In this document: one piece after another, positions 8,221 through 17,346 of the stretch
Numbering within the stretch: position 1 is the first letter of the stretch
How the letters are laid out: every line of letters starts with the position of its first letter
Notes under the pieces: generated by a model
The model's input: the letters and a program-made list of their open reading frames with translations, nothing else
What the model was told of the DNA's origin: nothing
Databases searched by the model: none
Program-made: the position numbers and the translations under genes
Origin: Jatrophihabitans telluris
GTDB taxonomy: Bacteria; Actinomycetota; Actinomycetes; Mycobacteriales; Jatrophihabitantaceae
Direction: 5' to 3'
Assembly (NCBI RefSeq): GCF_023516435.1
Contig: NZ_CP097332.1
Location: 744,001 to 808,000 of the forward strand
DNA: 64,000 nucleotides

Positions 8221-9245
8221 CAGGACGTCGCCACGCCTCGCCAGAGGTCGATGCCACCCTCGACGGCGTGGCGGTCGATGTCGTCCAGTTCCTCGGCGGA
8301 GAAGTCCGGGTGGTCCAGGGCGGCGATGTTCTGCTCGAGCTGACGAACCGAGGATGCGCCGATGAGCACTGAGGAAACGCGTTCGTCGCGGGCAACCCAC
8401 GCGAGCGCGAGCTGGGCCAGGGACTGCCCGCGCCGGGAGGCTATCGCGTCGAGGGCGCGGATGCGGTTGAGGTTGTCCTCGGTGAGAAAGTCTTTGGACA
8501 GCGAGGAATCCTCGGCCATCCGTGAATCCTCAGGCACACCGTTGAGGTACTTGTCCGTGAGCATCCCTTGCGCCAAAGGCGAAAACGCGATCGCGCCGAC
8601 GCCGATCTCGTCCAGGGTGTCGAGCAGTTCGTCCTCGACCCATCGGTTGAGCATCGAGTAGGACGGCTGGTGGATGAACAGCGGCGTTCCGAGCTCGCGC
8701 AGGATGTGTTCGGCCTGACGGGTGCGTTCGGCGGAGTAGGAGGAGATGCCGGCGTAGAGCGCCTTGCCCGATCGCACCGCTGTATCGAGGGCGCCCATGG
8801 TTTCCTCCAGGGGCGTGTCCGGGTCGAAGCGGTGAGAGTAGAAGACGTCGACGTAGTCCACCCCCATGCGCTTGAGGGACTGGTCGAGGCTGGCCAGCAG
8901 ATACTTGCGGGAGCCGAACTCGCCGTAGGGGCCTGGCCACATGTCCCAACCAGCCTTGGTGGACAGGAAGAGCTCGTCCCGGTACGGCTGGAAGTCCTGC
9001 CGCAGGATCTCGCCGAAGTTGGACTCGGCTGATCCGTAGGGCGGTCCGTAGTTGTTGGCCAGGTCGAAATGGCATACACCGAGGTCGAAGGCGCGCCGCA
9101 GGATCGCGCGTTGCGTCTCCAACGGGCGGTCGCCACCGAAGTTGTGCCAGAGGCCGAGCGAGATGAGCGGCAGCTTGATTCCGCTCCGCCCCACCCGGCG
9201 GTAGGTCATCGAGTCATAACGGTCGTCTGCGGCCAAGTAGCTCAT
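8220..9245 (-). CDS. Aldo/keto reductase, L-glyceraldehyde-3-phosphate reductase (YghZ) type
   Basis: A 341-residue NADPH-dependent reductase. The catalytic tetrad segments are present: HFDLANNYGPPYGSAE (Asp and Tyr), FLSTKAGWDMWPGPYGEFGS (Lys) and VDVFYSHRFDPDTPLEETM (His). The GPYG insert marks the YghZ/Kv-beta-like branch, which reduces L-glyceraldehyde 3-phosphate and methylglyoxal. It starts MSYLAADDRYDSMTYRRVG, typical of the branch. It is translationally coupled to the downstream MFS gene, so reductase and exporter may handle related compounds (inference). Confidence 0.9.
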   Translation of the reverse strand: MSYLAADDRYDSMTYRRVGRSGIKLPLISLGLWHNFGGDRPLETQRAILRRAFDLGVCHFDLANNYGPPYGSAESNFGEILRQDFQPYRDELFLSTKAGWDMWPGPYGEFGSRKYLLASLDQSLKRMGVDYVDVFYSHRFDPDTPLEETMGALDTAVRSGKALYAGISSYSAERTRQAEHILRELGTPLFIHQPSYSMLNRWVEDELLDTLDEIGVGAIAFSPLAQGMLTDKYLNGVPEDSRMAEDSSLSKDFLTEDNLNRIRALDAIASRRGQSLAQLALAWVARDERVSSVLIGASSVRQLEQNIAALDHPDFSAEELDDIDRHAVEGGIDLWRGVATS

Positions 9246-9288
9246 ACTGCCAGTCTGGCAGATCGATATCTTAGCGGTGAAACAGTGC

Positions 9289-9978
9289 TCAGTTCTGGCC
9301 CGTGCCGGCGACCACGGGGTCGATGATCATGGTGCAGCCGCGAAAGCGCAGCGGGAGCACGGTCTTGCCGGTCTGGTTCGGGACGATCACCTGGACGGAG
9401 TCGGAATTGTCGGCGTTGCAGGTCGAGTTGTTGGTCAGCAGAGCGCTTGCAACGGCGTTCGCGGGCAGGTCGACCCGGTTGATTGGCTTGCCCGACCGAG
9501 CTGCCGGTTTGGCCAGCGGAGCGCCGCCCTTGAGCAGTTCCACCCCGGGGTAACCGGTGAGCGAGCAGGTGGTGGCGGAGACGTTGGTGAAGTCGAGGTA
9601 GGCGAACTGGTGACCGGCGGCGCCCGATCCGCGCAACACCGCCAGCTTCAACTGACTCGTCGTGCACGCGGCCGGACCGACGGGTGCGCTGCTCGTGGTG
9701 TGAGTCGAGGTCCGGGTCGGGGTGGGCGTGGTGCTGGCCGGACTGGTCGACGACGAGGCAGTCGTGATGGGCGTGCTCGTGTCTGAGGACGTTGCCGGGC
9801 TCGTGGCCGAGGAGTTCCCGACCGCTACCGGGCTGGGCGGCGGGCTGGGGTTCGGCGCCTTCGTGCACGCGGCGAGCGCGACAGCGGCGAGACCGAGGGT
9901 CGCGGGGAGCAGGAGAGCCGAACGGAGACCGACGCGCAGCCGACGATGGGGCAGGGGGAGCACAACGGCGAGAGGCAC
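9289..9978 (-). CDS. DUF4232 domain lipoprotein
   Basis: A 229-residue predicted lipoprotein from a GTG start. It has a signal peptide with lipobox LAAC near residue 38, a Ser/Thr/Pro-rich linker of about 60 residues, then a DUF4232 beta domain (TSQLKLAVLRGSGAAGHQ, FTNVSATTCSLTGYPGVELL, LRFRGCTMIIDP) with paired cysteines. DUF4232 proteins are surface proteins of unknown function. It lies nine bases downstream of the large secreted protein, so the two are probably one transcript. Confidence 0.85.
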   Translation of the reverse strand: MPLAVVLPLPHRRLRVGLRSALLLPATLGLAAVALAACTKAPNPSPPPSPVAVGNSSATSPATSSDTSTPITTASSSTSPASTTPTPTRTSTHTTSSAPVGPAACTTSQLKLAVLRGSGAAGHQFAYLDFTNVSATTCSLTGYPGVELLKGGAPLAKPAARSGKPINRVDLPANAVASALLTNNSTCNADNSDSVQVIVPNQTGKTVLPLRFRGCTMIIDPVVAGTGQN

Positions 9979-9987
9979 GCTAGGAAC

Positions 9988-12231
9988 CTAGTTGATTCGC
10001 AGATCGGTGCCGTGCGGCATGGTCGACTGGCGGGTAGCGGCGCTGGAGGACAAGGCGCTCCACAGCCGTTGCCAGGCGACGGTGTTCGCCAGGCTCCCGC
10101 AGGACCCGACCTGGTCGCAGGCCGTCACCTCGGTCAGCGGTCCGCCGAAGTACAGCTTGGACTTGCCCGCCTTCACCCCGGTGTAGGAGATGTACTTCCA
10201 CTGCAACGGCATGGCCGTGTTGTAGATCTGCGGCAGGTTGATCGTGCGGCTCGGGGCCGCGCCGCCACCGAGCCACTGCAGTGCACTCATCGACCAGCCG
10301 TTGTTGCACCTGCTGTTGTACGTAATCGTGGAGCAGCCGTCCGCCGAGCCGTTGAAGACGAACGATGCCGAGGTGTTGGCCAGGTACCCACTGAGCCAGG
10401 ACTTCGACTCCGCGGCGGTCGCCGAGAAGCCAGGCTCGATGTCGTTGGCGCCCCCGACGCTGATCCCGGGGAACCGCGCGGCGTAGGACCGGACGGGGTT
10501 GACGACCCGGTTGGCCCACACCGCGCCGGCGCTGCTGCTGACGTCGACGTCGTTGTTGGTGCCGATCGCCAGCAGCATCGGCGCGTACGCCTTCTGCTTG
10601 CTGGCGTAGCCGGCCAGGTAGGCGTTCATCGCGTTGACGACCGCGGCGTTGGTCACGAACTTCGACGTGGCCGACAGCAGCACACCGCCCCGGCTCATGT
10701 CCTGGCCGCCGATCTGGAGCAGGACCACGTACCGGTGCCCGGACGGGTTGTAGCCCGCGTCCTTCGCGCCCATGGCCTTCATCAGCGCGGCGTCGTTGGA
10801 GAGGTTGCCGGTGAGGTTGCGCAGATAGTGGCTGGTGGACACCGGTGCCGGCGTCACCTGGGGCGGGATCGGCGTCGGAGCGACCGCGGCGCTCGTGCGC
10901 ACAGCTCCGGTCCCGGCCAGGTTTACCGCGCTGACCGAGAAGGTGTAGTTCGTACCGTTCTTCAGCCCGGAGATGGTCGTCTGGGTCGCGCTGCCGGCCA
11001 GCGTGACGGTCTTGGTGGCGGGGGTGGAGGTGACGACGTAGCCGGTGACCGGCGCGCCACCGTCGAGCGTGGGAGCCGTCCAGCTCACGGCGACCGTGGT
11101 GTTGCCGGGCCAGACGGACACGGTGGCGGGCTGGGCCGGCGCGACGGGATGCGCCGCGTACAGCACGGTGCAGCCGAGGGTGCTGTTCTGCCCGGCCGTA
11201 TTGGCGTAGTTGACCCCGATCGCGCACACGGTGTGCTCGCCGCCGTCGACGGCCAGGGTCTTGGTGAAACCGTGGCCGTTCGCGGCGTACTGCGGGTAGG
11301 CCGTGGTGGCGACGGCCGATGCCGCGGCCGCCGGGAACGGGCTGCCGAGGGCGACACCGTCGACGGTGATCTGGACGGTGGACGAGCGGGCGGTGTCCGG
11401 GTCCAGCGCCCAACCGGAGACGCTCATCGCGGTGTCGGACGTCCTGGTCACCGACGCCAGCGAGCCGGCGGGATCGGCGGAAATCGTCACGGTCTGGCAG
11501 AAGGCGGTCGGTCCGGATCCCGCGCCGAGGTTGGCCGCGCTCATGCAGACCTGCCGGGTGCCGGCAGCGCTGGCCATGCCGGCGAGGAAGCCGTGGGCCT
11601 TTCCGTAGAAGGGCAGGTAGCTGCTGGGTACGGCGACTGACGGCGTGGCCGCACTGAGCGTCTTCTGCACGCTGTCGACGTTGAGGGTGACGTCCACCGG
11701 TCCGGTGGCGTTGGGGTCGACCGCCCAGCCCCCGACCAGCAGGCCGCCGGGTATCCGGGTGACCGTGGTCAGCCCGATGCGGGGGTTGTTGTCGACGGTG
11801 AAGTACCGGCAGCCCAGGGCGAGGCTGCGGCCCGGCCCGCGGTTGCTGAAGGTGGCGCAGATCGGGAACGTGCCGTTGTTGCGTTGCTGGACGAAGTCGA
11901 AACCGCGGTTCGGTCCCAGGGCGGGGTACGCCTTGCCGACATCGGCCCTCGGCTGGTTCGCCAGGACGACGATGTCCTTGCCGTTGACCTTGAGGTGGAC
12001 GTAGACGGAGTGGGTGGAGTCCCGGTCCTCGGCCCAGCCTTTGATGTGCAGCGCTCCGTTGCGGTACTCGACGACGTCGACGTGGCCGAACGGGTCGTGG
12101 ATGGATGCGGCAGACGCAGACGGGCCGACCGCAGCGATTGCGCCGACGACGGCGAGCGTGCTCGCGAGCACCGCCAGCACCGGGCGGGTGCCCAGATAAC
12201 GCAGCGGGTTGGGGATTGAACGTCGACGCAT
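9988..12231 (-). CDS. Large secreted protein: three GW-type repeats, FN3 domain, unassigned C-terminal domain
   Basis: A 747-residue secreted protein. Residues 1-41 form a signal peptide ending SASA. Three beta repeats of about 105 residues follow, each opening with a GWA-x-D signature (GWAEDRD near 65, GWAVDPN near 168, GWALDPD near 273) and closing with a Cys-bearing strand. A fibronectin type III domain spans about 368-455. The last 280 residues (GHRYVVLLQIGGQDMSRGG, LLAIGTNNDV, GGANDIEPGFS, LPQIYNTAMPLQWKYIS) alternate strands and helices like a TIM barrel with a NDIEPG motif, possibly a glycoside-hydrolase-like fold. I could not assign a family. The role is likely cell surface or extracellular carbohydrate binding (inference). 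Confidence 0.8.
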   Translation of the reverse strand: MRRRSIPNPLRYLGTRPVLAVLASTLAVVGAIAAVGPSASAASIHDPFGHVDVVEYRNGALHIKGWAEDRDSTHSVYVHLKVNGKDIVVLANQPRADVGKAYPALGPNRGFDFVQQRNNGTFPICATFSNRGPGRSLALGCRYFTVDNNPRIGLTTVTRIPGGLLVGGWAVDPNATGPVDVTLNVDSVQKTLSAATPSVAVPSSYLPFYGKAHGFLAGMASAAGTRQVCMSAANLGAGSGPTAFCQTVTISADPAGSLASVTRTSDTAMSVSGWALDPDTARSSTVQITVDGVALGSPFPAAAASAVATTAYPQYAANGHGFTKTLAVDGGEHTVCAIGVNYANTAGQNSTLGCTVLYAAHPVAPAQPATVSVWPGNTTVAVSWTAPTLDGGAPVTGYVVTSTPATKTVTLAGSATQTTISGLKNGTNYTFSVSAVNLAGTGAVRTSAAVAPTPIPPQVTPAPVSTSHYLRNLTGNLSNDAALMKAMGAKDAGYNPSGHRYVVLLQIGGQDMSRGGVLLSATSKFVTNAAVVNAMNAYLAGYASKQKAYAPMLLAIGTNNDVDVSSSAGAVWANRVVNPVRSYAARFPGISVGGANDIEPGFSATAAESKSWLSGYLANTSASFVFNGSADGCSTITYNSRCNNGWSMSALQWLGGGAAPSRTINLPQIYNTAMPLQWKYISYTGVKAGKSKLYFGGPLTEVTACDQVGSCGSLANTVAWQRLWSALSSSAATRQSTMPHGTDLRIN

Positions 12232-12523
12232 CGGCTGCTTCCTGGTTCGTCCGGCTGGTCGCCGTCGGGCGGACCCCGCGCTTGGTACACGCGGTCCAAA
12301 TGACCACTGGTCACTCGAGTCACATCTGTCACACGGAGAGTAGTGCGCGACACGCCTTTGCTAACAATCCGTGAGCAAAATGTGACCTTGAGTGCCTGCT
12401 GTGGCGGACCGGATTCGCAGCGAGATGTAGGCGTCGCGATACCGTTCCGACCTGATTCCGATCGGCAGCCACACCGACACCTGAAGGCCGGTCGACGACG
12501 AGTTGATGGCGGCCGAGCGGTGC
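12232..12523. other. Intergenic region upstream of the secreted repeat protein
   Basis: This 292-base gap separates the start of the secreted protein from the stop of the acyl-CoA ligase; both genes are on the minus strand. It must hold the promoter of the secreted-protein/DUF4232 transcript. Base composition drops locally near 12290-12390, as expected for a promoter, but I could not pick -35/-10 boxes with confidence. No open frame with coding character is visible. Confidence 0.4.
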
Positions 12524-14140
12524 TCAGCCCAGCTGGCGGTCGGCGAAGCGCTCCCGCAGCGTCTTCTTCGAGAACTTGCCGACGCTGGTTTTGGGGATCT
12601 CTGCGATGAACTCGACGTCGTCGGGCATGCCCCACCGGTCGACGCGCTCGGACAGGTAGGCGAGCAGGCCGTCCTTGTCGAGCGTCGAGCCGGGCTTGAG
12701 GACGACGCACGCGAAGGGCCGTTCCATCCACTTGGGGTGGGCAAGAGCGATCACGGCAGCCTCGGCGACCTCGGGGTGGCCCATGATCGTGTTCTCCAGG
12801 TCCACCGAGGAGATCCACTCGCCGCCGGACTTGATGAGGTCCTTGGTGCGGTCGACCAACCGCAGGTAACCGAAGCGGGAGATCGCGGCCACGTCGCCGG
12901 TCTTCAGCCAGCCGTCAGCGGAGAACTGCTCGCCCGGCTCGTCGGTGCGGTAGTACTGGCGGGCGATCCAGGGGCCGCGGCATTCCAGTTCTCCGGTGGC
13001 CGTGTCGTCCCAGGGGAGTTCGGCTCGGGTCTCAGCGTCGACGATCCGCATCTCGACGCCGATCGGTGCGAAACCAGCCGTCGCTCGGATATCGGCCTTC
13101 TGTTCCTCGGGTAGGTCGGCGAATTCCGAACGCAACGAGGCGACCGAGCCCATCGGGGACAGCTCGGTCATGCCCCAGGCCTGCAGGATCGGCACCCCGA
13201 TCGCTTCGCGCCAGCCCTCGGACAACGATCGTGGCACCGCTGACCCGCCGCAGATGACGGTGCGCAGATGGGACAGGTCGCGGCCGGCGAGCAGGGGCAG
13301 CACGGCCATCCAGATCGTGGGCACACCCGCGGTTATGGTGACTCGCTCGGATTCGAGAAGCTCCAGCAGGCTCGCCGGGCTCAGATCGGGTCCGGGCATG
13401 ACCAGGTTGGCTCCGGCCATCGTTGCCGCGTAGGGCAGCCCCCATGACATCGCGTGAAACATCGGAACCACCGGCATGACGATGTCGCCCTCGGTCAGTC
13501 CGAACGCCGTCGGGACCTGTGAGGCGAAGGCGTGCAGCCAAGTCGAGCGGTGGGAGTAGAGCACCCCCTTGGGGTTACCCGTGGTGCCCGTGGTGTAACA
13601 GATCGCCGCCGCGGTGTTCTCGTCGGTGACCCGTCCGCGGAACTCGGCTTCCTCCCCGGCGGCGTCGTCGAACAACAGCACGCGCGGGTCGTCCGGCAGT
13701 TCGGTGTTCGCCCCGTCGTCGAAGACGATGATCGCCCGTACCGTCTGCAACTGCGGCAGGTACTTGGCGAACAGCCCGAGCAGTGAACGGTCGACGAAGA
13801 TCGCTTCGTCCTCGGCGTGGTTGACGGTGTAGACCAGCTGCTCGGGAAACAGCCTGATGTTGAGGGTGTGCAGGATGCGGCCGGTCGCCGGCACACCGAA
13901 GTAGAGCGCCATGTGGTTGGCCGTGTTCCAGCCGAAACTGCCCACCCGTCCTCCGGCGGAAACGCCGACCCGGTCGAGGATGCCGGCTATCACCCGGGCC
14001 CGCTGGCCGAGCTGACGCATGGTGATCCGCTCGGTCCCGCCCACCGTCCGGGTCAGGATCGTCTTGTCGCCGAAGTACTGCTCGCCCCGGTGCAGGATCG
14101 ATTCGACGGTGAGCGGAAAGTCCTGCATCAGTCCCAACAT
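12524..14140 (-). CDS. Long- or medium-chain fatty-acid-CoA ligase
   Basis: A 538-residue ANL enzyme. Motifs are [19 protein letters not shown] (P-loop), [46 protein letters not shown] and the catalytic Lys in [37 protein letters not shown] is typical of the medium/long-chain FadD branch. It forms acyl-CoA for beta-oxidation or lipid synthesis. The start is uncertain: [12 protein letters not shown] (14140) or the second Met (14128); neither has a convincing ribosome site. It is the second acyl-CoA ligase within 10 kb, but the two proteins belong to different branches. Confidence 0.9.
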   Translation of the reverse strand: MLGLMQDFPLTVESILHRGEQYFGDKTILTRTVGGTERITMRQLGQRARVIAGILDRVGVSAGGRVGSFGWNTANHMALYFGVPATGRILHTLNIRLFPEQLVYTVNHAEDEAIFVDRSLLGLFAKYLPQLQTVRAIIVFDDGANTELPDDPRVLLFDDAAGEEAEFRGRVTDENTAAAICYTTGTTGNPKGVLYSHRSTWLHAFASQVPTAFGLTEGDIVMPVVPMFHAMSWGLPYAATMAGANLVMPGPDLSPASLLELLESERVTITAGVPTIWMAVLPLLAGRDLSHLRTVICGGSAVPRSLSEGWREAIGVPILQAWGMTELSPMGSVASLRSEFADLPEEQKADIRATAGFAPIGVEMRIVDAETRAELPWDDTATGELECRGPWIARQYYRTDEPGEQFSADGWLKTGDVAAISRFGYLRLVDRTKDLIKSGGEWISSVDLENTIMGHPEVAEAAVIALAHPKWMERPFACVVLKPGSTLDKDGLLAYLSERVDRWGMPDDVEFIAEIPKTSVGKFSKKTLRERFADRQLG

Positions 14141-14236
14141 GTCGTGATCTTGCGGGAGCGAATCGCGTGCGGCAATACCCGGGCCGCAAACTGCACGTAT
14201 TCATCGGCGGGCGGTTCAGGTTCATCGGTGAGCGGT

Positions 14237-15568
14237 TCATGGCTGTCGCCGGATCGTGTAGACGTCTGTGCGAACGCTGTCGCCGTCCAGGAAGGACGCC
14301 GCGGACCCGATCCACTCGCGGATCGACGGATCAGAGCTGTGGTCGATCTCCGGAATGCCCGGAAGGTAGCCCTCGCTGAGGCTGTGCCGCGCCATCGCGG
14401 TCGGCCGACCATGGTCGATGCCGACCGTGATCCAGTTCGACCGAACGGGATTGTCCGACGCGTCCAGTCGGGGCACCACATCCCCCTTGTTCTCGATGCT
14501 GAGCACCTGGACGTGGCGGGGCATCTCGACGTTGCCGATGGGCGATCCGGCGGTGACGACATGGGTGACGTTGAGACCGTGCACTCGGGCGTCGACCGCC
14601 AACCGAGCCGCGACCATGCCGCCCTGGCTGTGCCCGACCAGCATGACGGGCGTGTGCGCGTCGACACCGCTGGCCCGGATGGCTTGCACCACCCCACGTT
14701 CGTAGCTGCTCATTCGATTGCCGAGCGCGGCGAGGTTCGTCGTCGTGTCCGCCACGTGGCTGTTGGCCCGATTGAGCACGTTCCAGTCCCGGGTGCCGGT
14801 GATGTCGACGATTGCGGAGGTGTGCTCGACGCCAAGCAGGTCGCGGTGCCGGACGATGCGCACGTCGACCGCGCCCGATTTCTGCTCGAGGTTGCGCTCG
14901 GCCATGCCGTCCCACACGTCGGTCATCGAACGCGGTGCCCGGTCTGACACCTTTGCCCCGGGGTCGCGCTCGACCACCGGTGTCCCGTCGTCGTACAGGG
15001 CGCTCAACGTCCGGGCGCCGATCACGATGGGTGCGCGCTCGCGCCCGGGAACGATGAGCGAGCCCGGGCCCATCTTGAGCACCGCGAAGCCGTCGAACAG
15101 TAGGGCCGGCAGTTCCGGGTCACGATCAAGCACGCCCCGCGCGCCCCGCGCAACCCGGTCCGGATGGATGACGTCCAAGAGGTCCGGTTGGGTCGACAGG
15201 AGCGCGCCGGGCAGGTCGCGCACCGCGCGAAGGATCGGCGCCGCTCGATCGCTCAGCGTGTCGCACTCGCGATAGGCCTCGACACCGGCCCGAACCGCCG
15301 CAGCCAAGGACTCGCAGAGCAGACCGGCCTCGCCGCACACGGCGGCCAGCAGAGCCGCTCGAGACTCGATCGCGAGCGTGCCGGCAGGATCGAGCACGGC
15401 CACGCCTGCACCGGCCACGGACCGGATCGGGTCGAGGCCACACGTCGCGGCCGCTCTGCTCAGATCGAGCAACGCCCGGCCGAGGCCGGCGATCGCCTCG
15501 GCGAACCACAGCAGGCGGTCGAACTCGGCATCGATGGAGTAGGCGCCGCCGGAGACGGTGATGCTCAT
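14237..15568 (-). CDS. DUF1023-type alpha/beta hydrolase
   Basis: A 443-residue protein with a helical N-terminal half (about 1-145) resembling the WXG/PPE-like coiled regions fused to DUF1023 hydrolases. The C-terminal hydrolase domain has nucleophile elbow VMLVGHSQGGMVA (Ser314), and VVTAGSPIG follows as in this family. A candidate acid is in IENKGDVVPRLD and a candidate catalytic His in MARHSLSEGY. ATG 15568 overlaps the upstream small gene by four bases (ATGA), so both are co-translated. DUF1023 proteins are thought to be esterases or lipases, often found with type VII secretion substrates. No signal peptide is seen. Confidence 0.8.
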   Translation of the reverse strand: MSITVSGGAYSIDAEFDRLLWFAEAIAGLGRALLDLSRAAATCGLDPIRSVAGAGVAVLDPAGTLAIESRAALLAAVCGEAGLLCESLAAAVRAGVEAYRECDTLSDRAAPILRAVRDLPGALLSTQPDLLDVIHPDRVARGARGVLDRDPELPALLFDGFAVLKMGPGSLIVPGRERAPIVIGARTLSALYDDGTPVVERDPGAKVSDRAPRSMTDVWDGMAERNLEQKSGAVDVRIVRHRDLLGVEHTSAIVDITGTRDWNVLNRANSHVADTTTNLAALGNRMSSYERGVVQAIRASGVDAHTPVMLVGHSQGGMVAARLAVDARVHGLNVTHVVTAGSPIGNVEMPRHVQVLSIENKGDVVPRLDASDNPVRSNWITVGIDHGRPTAMARHSLSEGYLPGIPEIDHSSDPSIREWIGSAASFLDGDSVRTDVYTIRRQP

Positions 15569-15921
15569 GCCAGGTGCCGGGCGAGATCGAGCGAGATCCC
15601 CGCCACGGGTGCAAGCAGGTGAAGTGCGGCCTCGGCCTCTCGGCGCAAGGTCTGGGCGCGGGCGAGCACGGTGTCGTGGTGATGTCGGAGCGCAGCGCCG
15701 AGCCCGTCCGCCTCGTCGGCTGCGCGCCGCGCGGCGCTCAAACCGTGCTCGAGTGAACTCATCAGGGCCTGCCCGGCCGGGGAGCGCCACGGAGTGTCGT
15801 GGGCATGAGCCAACACCTGATGGATCTGACGGCGTAGCGCCGCGGCCCTCATTTCGACGTCGTGGGCATGAGTGATCAGGGGGCGGCACGACATTTCCAG
15901 CAGGCCAGGATCGATCGACAT
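15565..15921 (-). CDS. WXG100-like small helical protein
   Basis: A 118-residue all-helical protein. The ATG at 15921 is chosen over an upstream in-frame extension of low-quality coding. It carries TPWRSPAGQALMSSLEHG at about residues 45-62, matching the Trp-x-Ser/Gly turn of WXG100/ESAT-6-like proteins flanked by two amphipathic helices. Its stop overlaps the start of the alpha/beta hydrolase. This pairing suggests a type VII (ESX) secretion partner or a chaperone for the hydrolase (inference); no ESX core genes are in the window. Confidence 0.65.
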   Translation of the reverse strand: MSIDPGLLEMSCRPLITHAHDVEMRAAALRRQIHQVLAHAHDTPWRSPAGQALMSSLEHGLSAARRAADEADGLGAALRHHHDTVLARAQTLRREAEAALHLLAPVAGISLDLARHLA

Positions 15922-16170
15922 GGCACGACTCTCGTTCGGTGGCCGCACGCGCACCCGCCGATCGGACAATCTGTGGACAACCTCGTCCGCTGTGGACAGC
16001 CGCACCGGCCGCGGTCGGGCTCACCGTTGTCCGCGGGCCGTGCCGCCGATTGCCGGGACGCGCTGATCCCACCCGCTCGCGAATAGCCGCGGGCTCTATA
16101 GCCGTGATTGAATGGGGCCGAATTACACCGGTGGCATTCGGTATTTCGCCGTACGGCACAGTGACCACGG

Positions 16171-16190
16171 TGATTCACAGTGATTCACAG
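16171..16190. repeat. Tandem 10-bp duplication in the divergent region before DUF3263
   Basis: TGATTCACAG occurs twice in immediate succession, about 65 bases before the DUF3263 start, inside the 335-base divergent gap 15922-16256 between the WXG100-like gene and DUF3263. A related GTGA-CC lies just before it. The 10-base spacing equals one helical turn, so it could be a protein-binding site, but this is only inference. The rest of the gap is AT-richer near 16080-16180 and shows no coding frame I would support. Confidence 0.5.
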
Positions 16191-16256
16191 CTCAGGAACG
16201 GTACAGACCAGATCCTCGCCGACGGGCGAGGCATCATCAGCGTCAACGGAGGCGAC

Positions 16257-16592
16257 ATGGATCTCGCGTCGAACGCGGCCAGCACGGCAGCTCACGGCCC
16301 GCAGGACGTCGGTTCCGCAGCGAATCCGGTCGGTCCGGCCGATCAGCTCGAGCGCCGCGACCGAGAGATCCTGGCCTTCGAGCGGCAGTGGTGGAAGTAC
16401 GCCGGTGCCAAGGAGCAGGCCATCCGCGAGCTGTTCGATATGTCCGCCACGCGTTACTACCAGGTCCTCAACGCGCTGATCGACTCACCGGAGGCACTGG
16501 CCGCTGACCCTATGCTGGTCAAGCGGCTCCGGCGCCTTCGAGCCAGCCGCCAACGGCAGCGCTCGGCTCGCCGTCTGGGCATCGAGGTCTGA
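16257..16592 (+). CDS. DUF3263 protein
   Basis: A 111-residue protein. GGAGG sits four bases before ATG 16257, which decides the start; a longer upstream frame is shadow. The core is LERRDREILAFERQWWKYAG, then AIRELFDMSATRYYQVLNAL, then a basic tail RRLRASRQRQRSARRLG, matching DUF3263. The Arg-rich helical end and the SATRYYQ helix resemble a small DNA-binding helix-turn-helix protein. It is 10 bases ahead of the LytR_C gene, the same pair found in mycobacteria (from memory). The function is unknown. Confidence 0.85.
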   Translation: MDLASNAASTAAHGPQDVGSAANPVGPADQLERRDREILAFERQWWKYAGAKEQAIRELFDMSATRYYQVLNALIDSPEALAADPMLVKRLRRLRASRQRQRSARRLGIEV

Positions 16593-16602
16593 CAACCACT
16601 AC

Positions 16603-17163
16603 ATGTCGCATACCGCTCCACCCTCGCCCCGGCGGCGGAAGATCGAGTTGGCCATAGGCGTGTTCGCGCTGTTGGTCGCCGTTCCGCTGGCCGTGCTCGC
16701 CTTTGTCGCCCTCGGCCATCCGAAAGGTCGGTCGGCGGTTCGTGCAAGCACGGTCCCCACGAACTCGGCTACCGGTGAGAACACCCGCAGCCCGTCGTCG
16801 AGTTCGTCGGCCTCGGTCAGCCCGTCGGTGAGCAGGTCCGTGACCCCGAAACCGTCGACCTCGCCCACGAAGACCGGGCCGACCCGGCCAGCGGTGCTCG
16901 TCCTGGACAACACCAGCACGACCGCGTTGACCGACACGGCGGTGTCGCGGTTGAAGTCGGCCGGCTGGACCGCCACCAACGGCGGCGCCTTTCAGGGGGA
17001 CATCCTCTCGACCGCCGTGTACTACGACCCGAACGTCACCGGCGCGCAGCAGGCGGCGATCGCGCTGCAGGCGCAGTTCCCGGCGATCAAACGGGTCAAG
17101 CAGAAGTTCAGCGGCCTACCCCAGGGCGCGCTCGTTCTCGTTTTGACCAGCGACTACAGTTAG
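16603..17163 (+). CDS. LytR_C domain membrane-anchored envelope protein (VirR-like)
   Basis: A 186-residue protein: a basic cytoplasmic start (SPRRRKIELAIG), one membrane span at about 13-37, a Ser/Thr/Pro linker rich in SSSSSASVSPSVS, then an extracellular LytR_C domain (PAVLVLDNTSTTALTDTAV ... AGWTATNGG ... ALVLVLTSDYS). LytR_C proteins act in cell wall and envelope integrity; the mycobacterial homolog next to DUF3263 is VirR, linked to vesicle release. It forms a two-gene unit with DUF3263. Confidence 0.85.
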   Translation: MSHTAPPSPRRRKIELAIGVFALLVAVPLAVLAFVALGHPKGRSAVRASTVPTNSATGENTRSPSSSSSASVSPSVSRSVTPKPSTSPTKTGPTRPAVLVLDNTSTTALTDTAVSRLKSAGWTATNGGAFQGDILSTAVYYDPNVTGAQQAAIALQAQFPAIKRVKQKFSGLPQGALVLVLTSDYS

Positions 17164-17205
17164 ACCCGAACCACAACGTCGGCAGGCAGTGCGTCGACCA
17201 CATAT

Positions 17206-17346
17206 TCCTTCATCCAGAGGGGCAGAGGGACCGGCCCGTTGAAGCCCCGGCAACCACCGTGATCACCGCCAGCAGCATGGCGTCACGAGGTAGGTGCCAA
17301 CTCCGGCCTGTTTCGTCTATCGGACGAGACGGGAAAGATGAGGAGA
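17206..17346 (+). ncRNA. SAM-I (S-box) riboswitch controlling threonine synthase
   Basis: The S-box consensus is nearly intact: CATCCAGAGG opens P1/P2, then GAGGGACCGGCCC, TTGAAGCCCCGGCAACC, a variable P3 arm, AGGTAGGTGCCAACTCC, a P4 arm (GTCTATCGGAC), and AAAGATGAGG closing P1 against CCTTCATC. These match the SAM-binding core of SAM-I rather than SAM-II or SAM-IV. Only about 13 bases separate P1 from ATG 17359, and GAGAGG of the ribosome site directly abuts the 3' strand of P1. Control is therefore probably translational. Confidence 0.9.

Noticed and set aside
9980-12307. A 775-codon minus-strand frame over the secreted protein
   Set aside because: It is the neighbouring reading frame of the signal-peptide-bearing GW-repeat protein; Arg-rich composition shows it is not coding.
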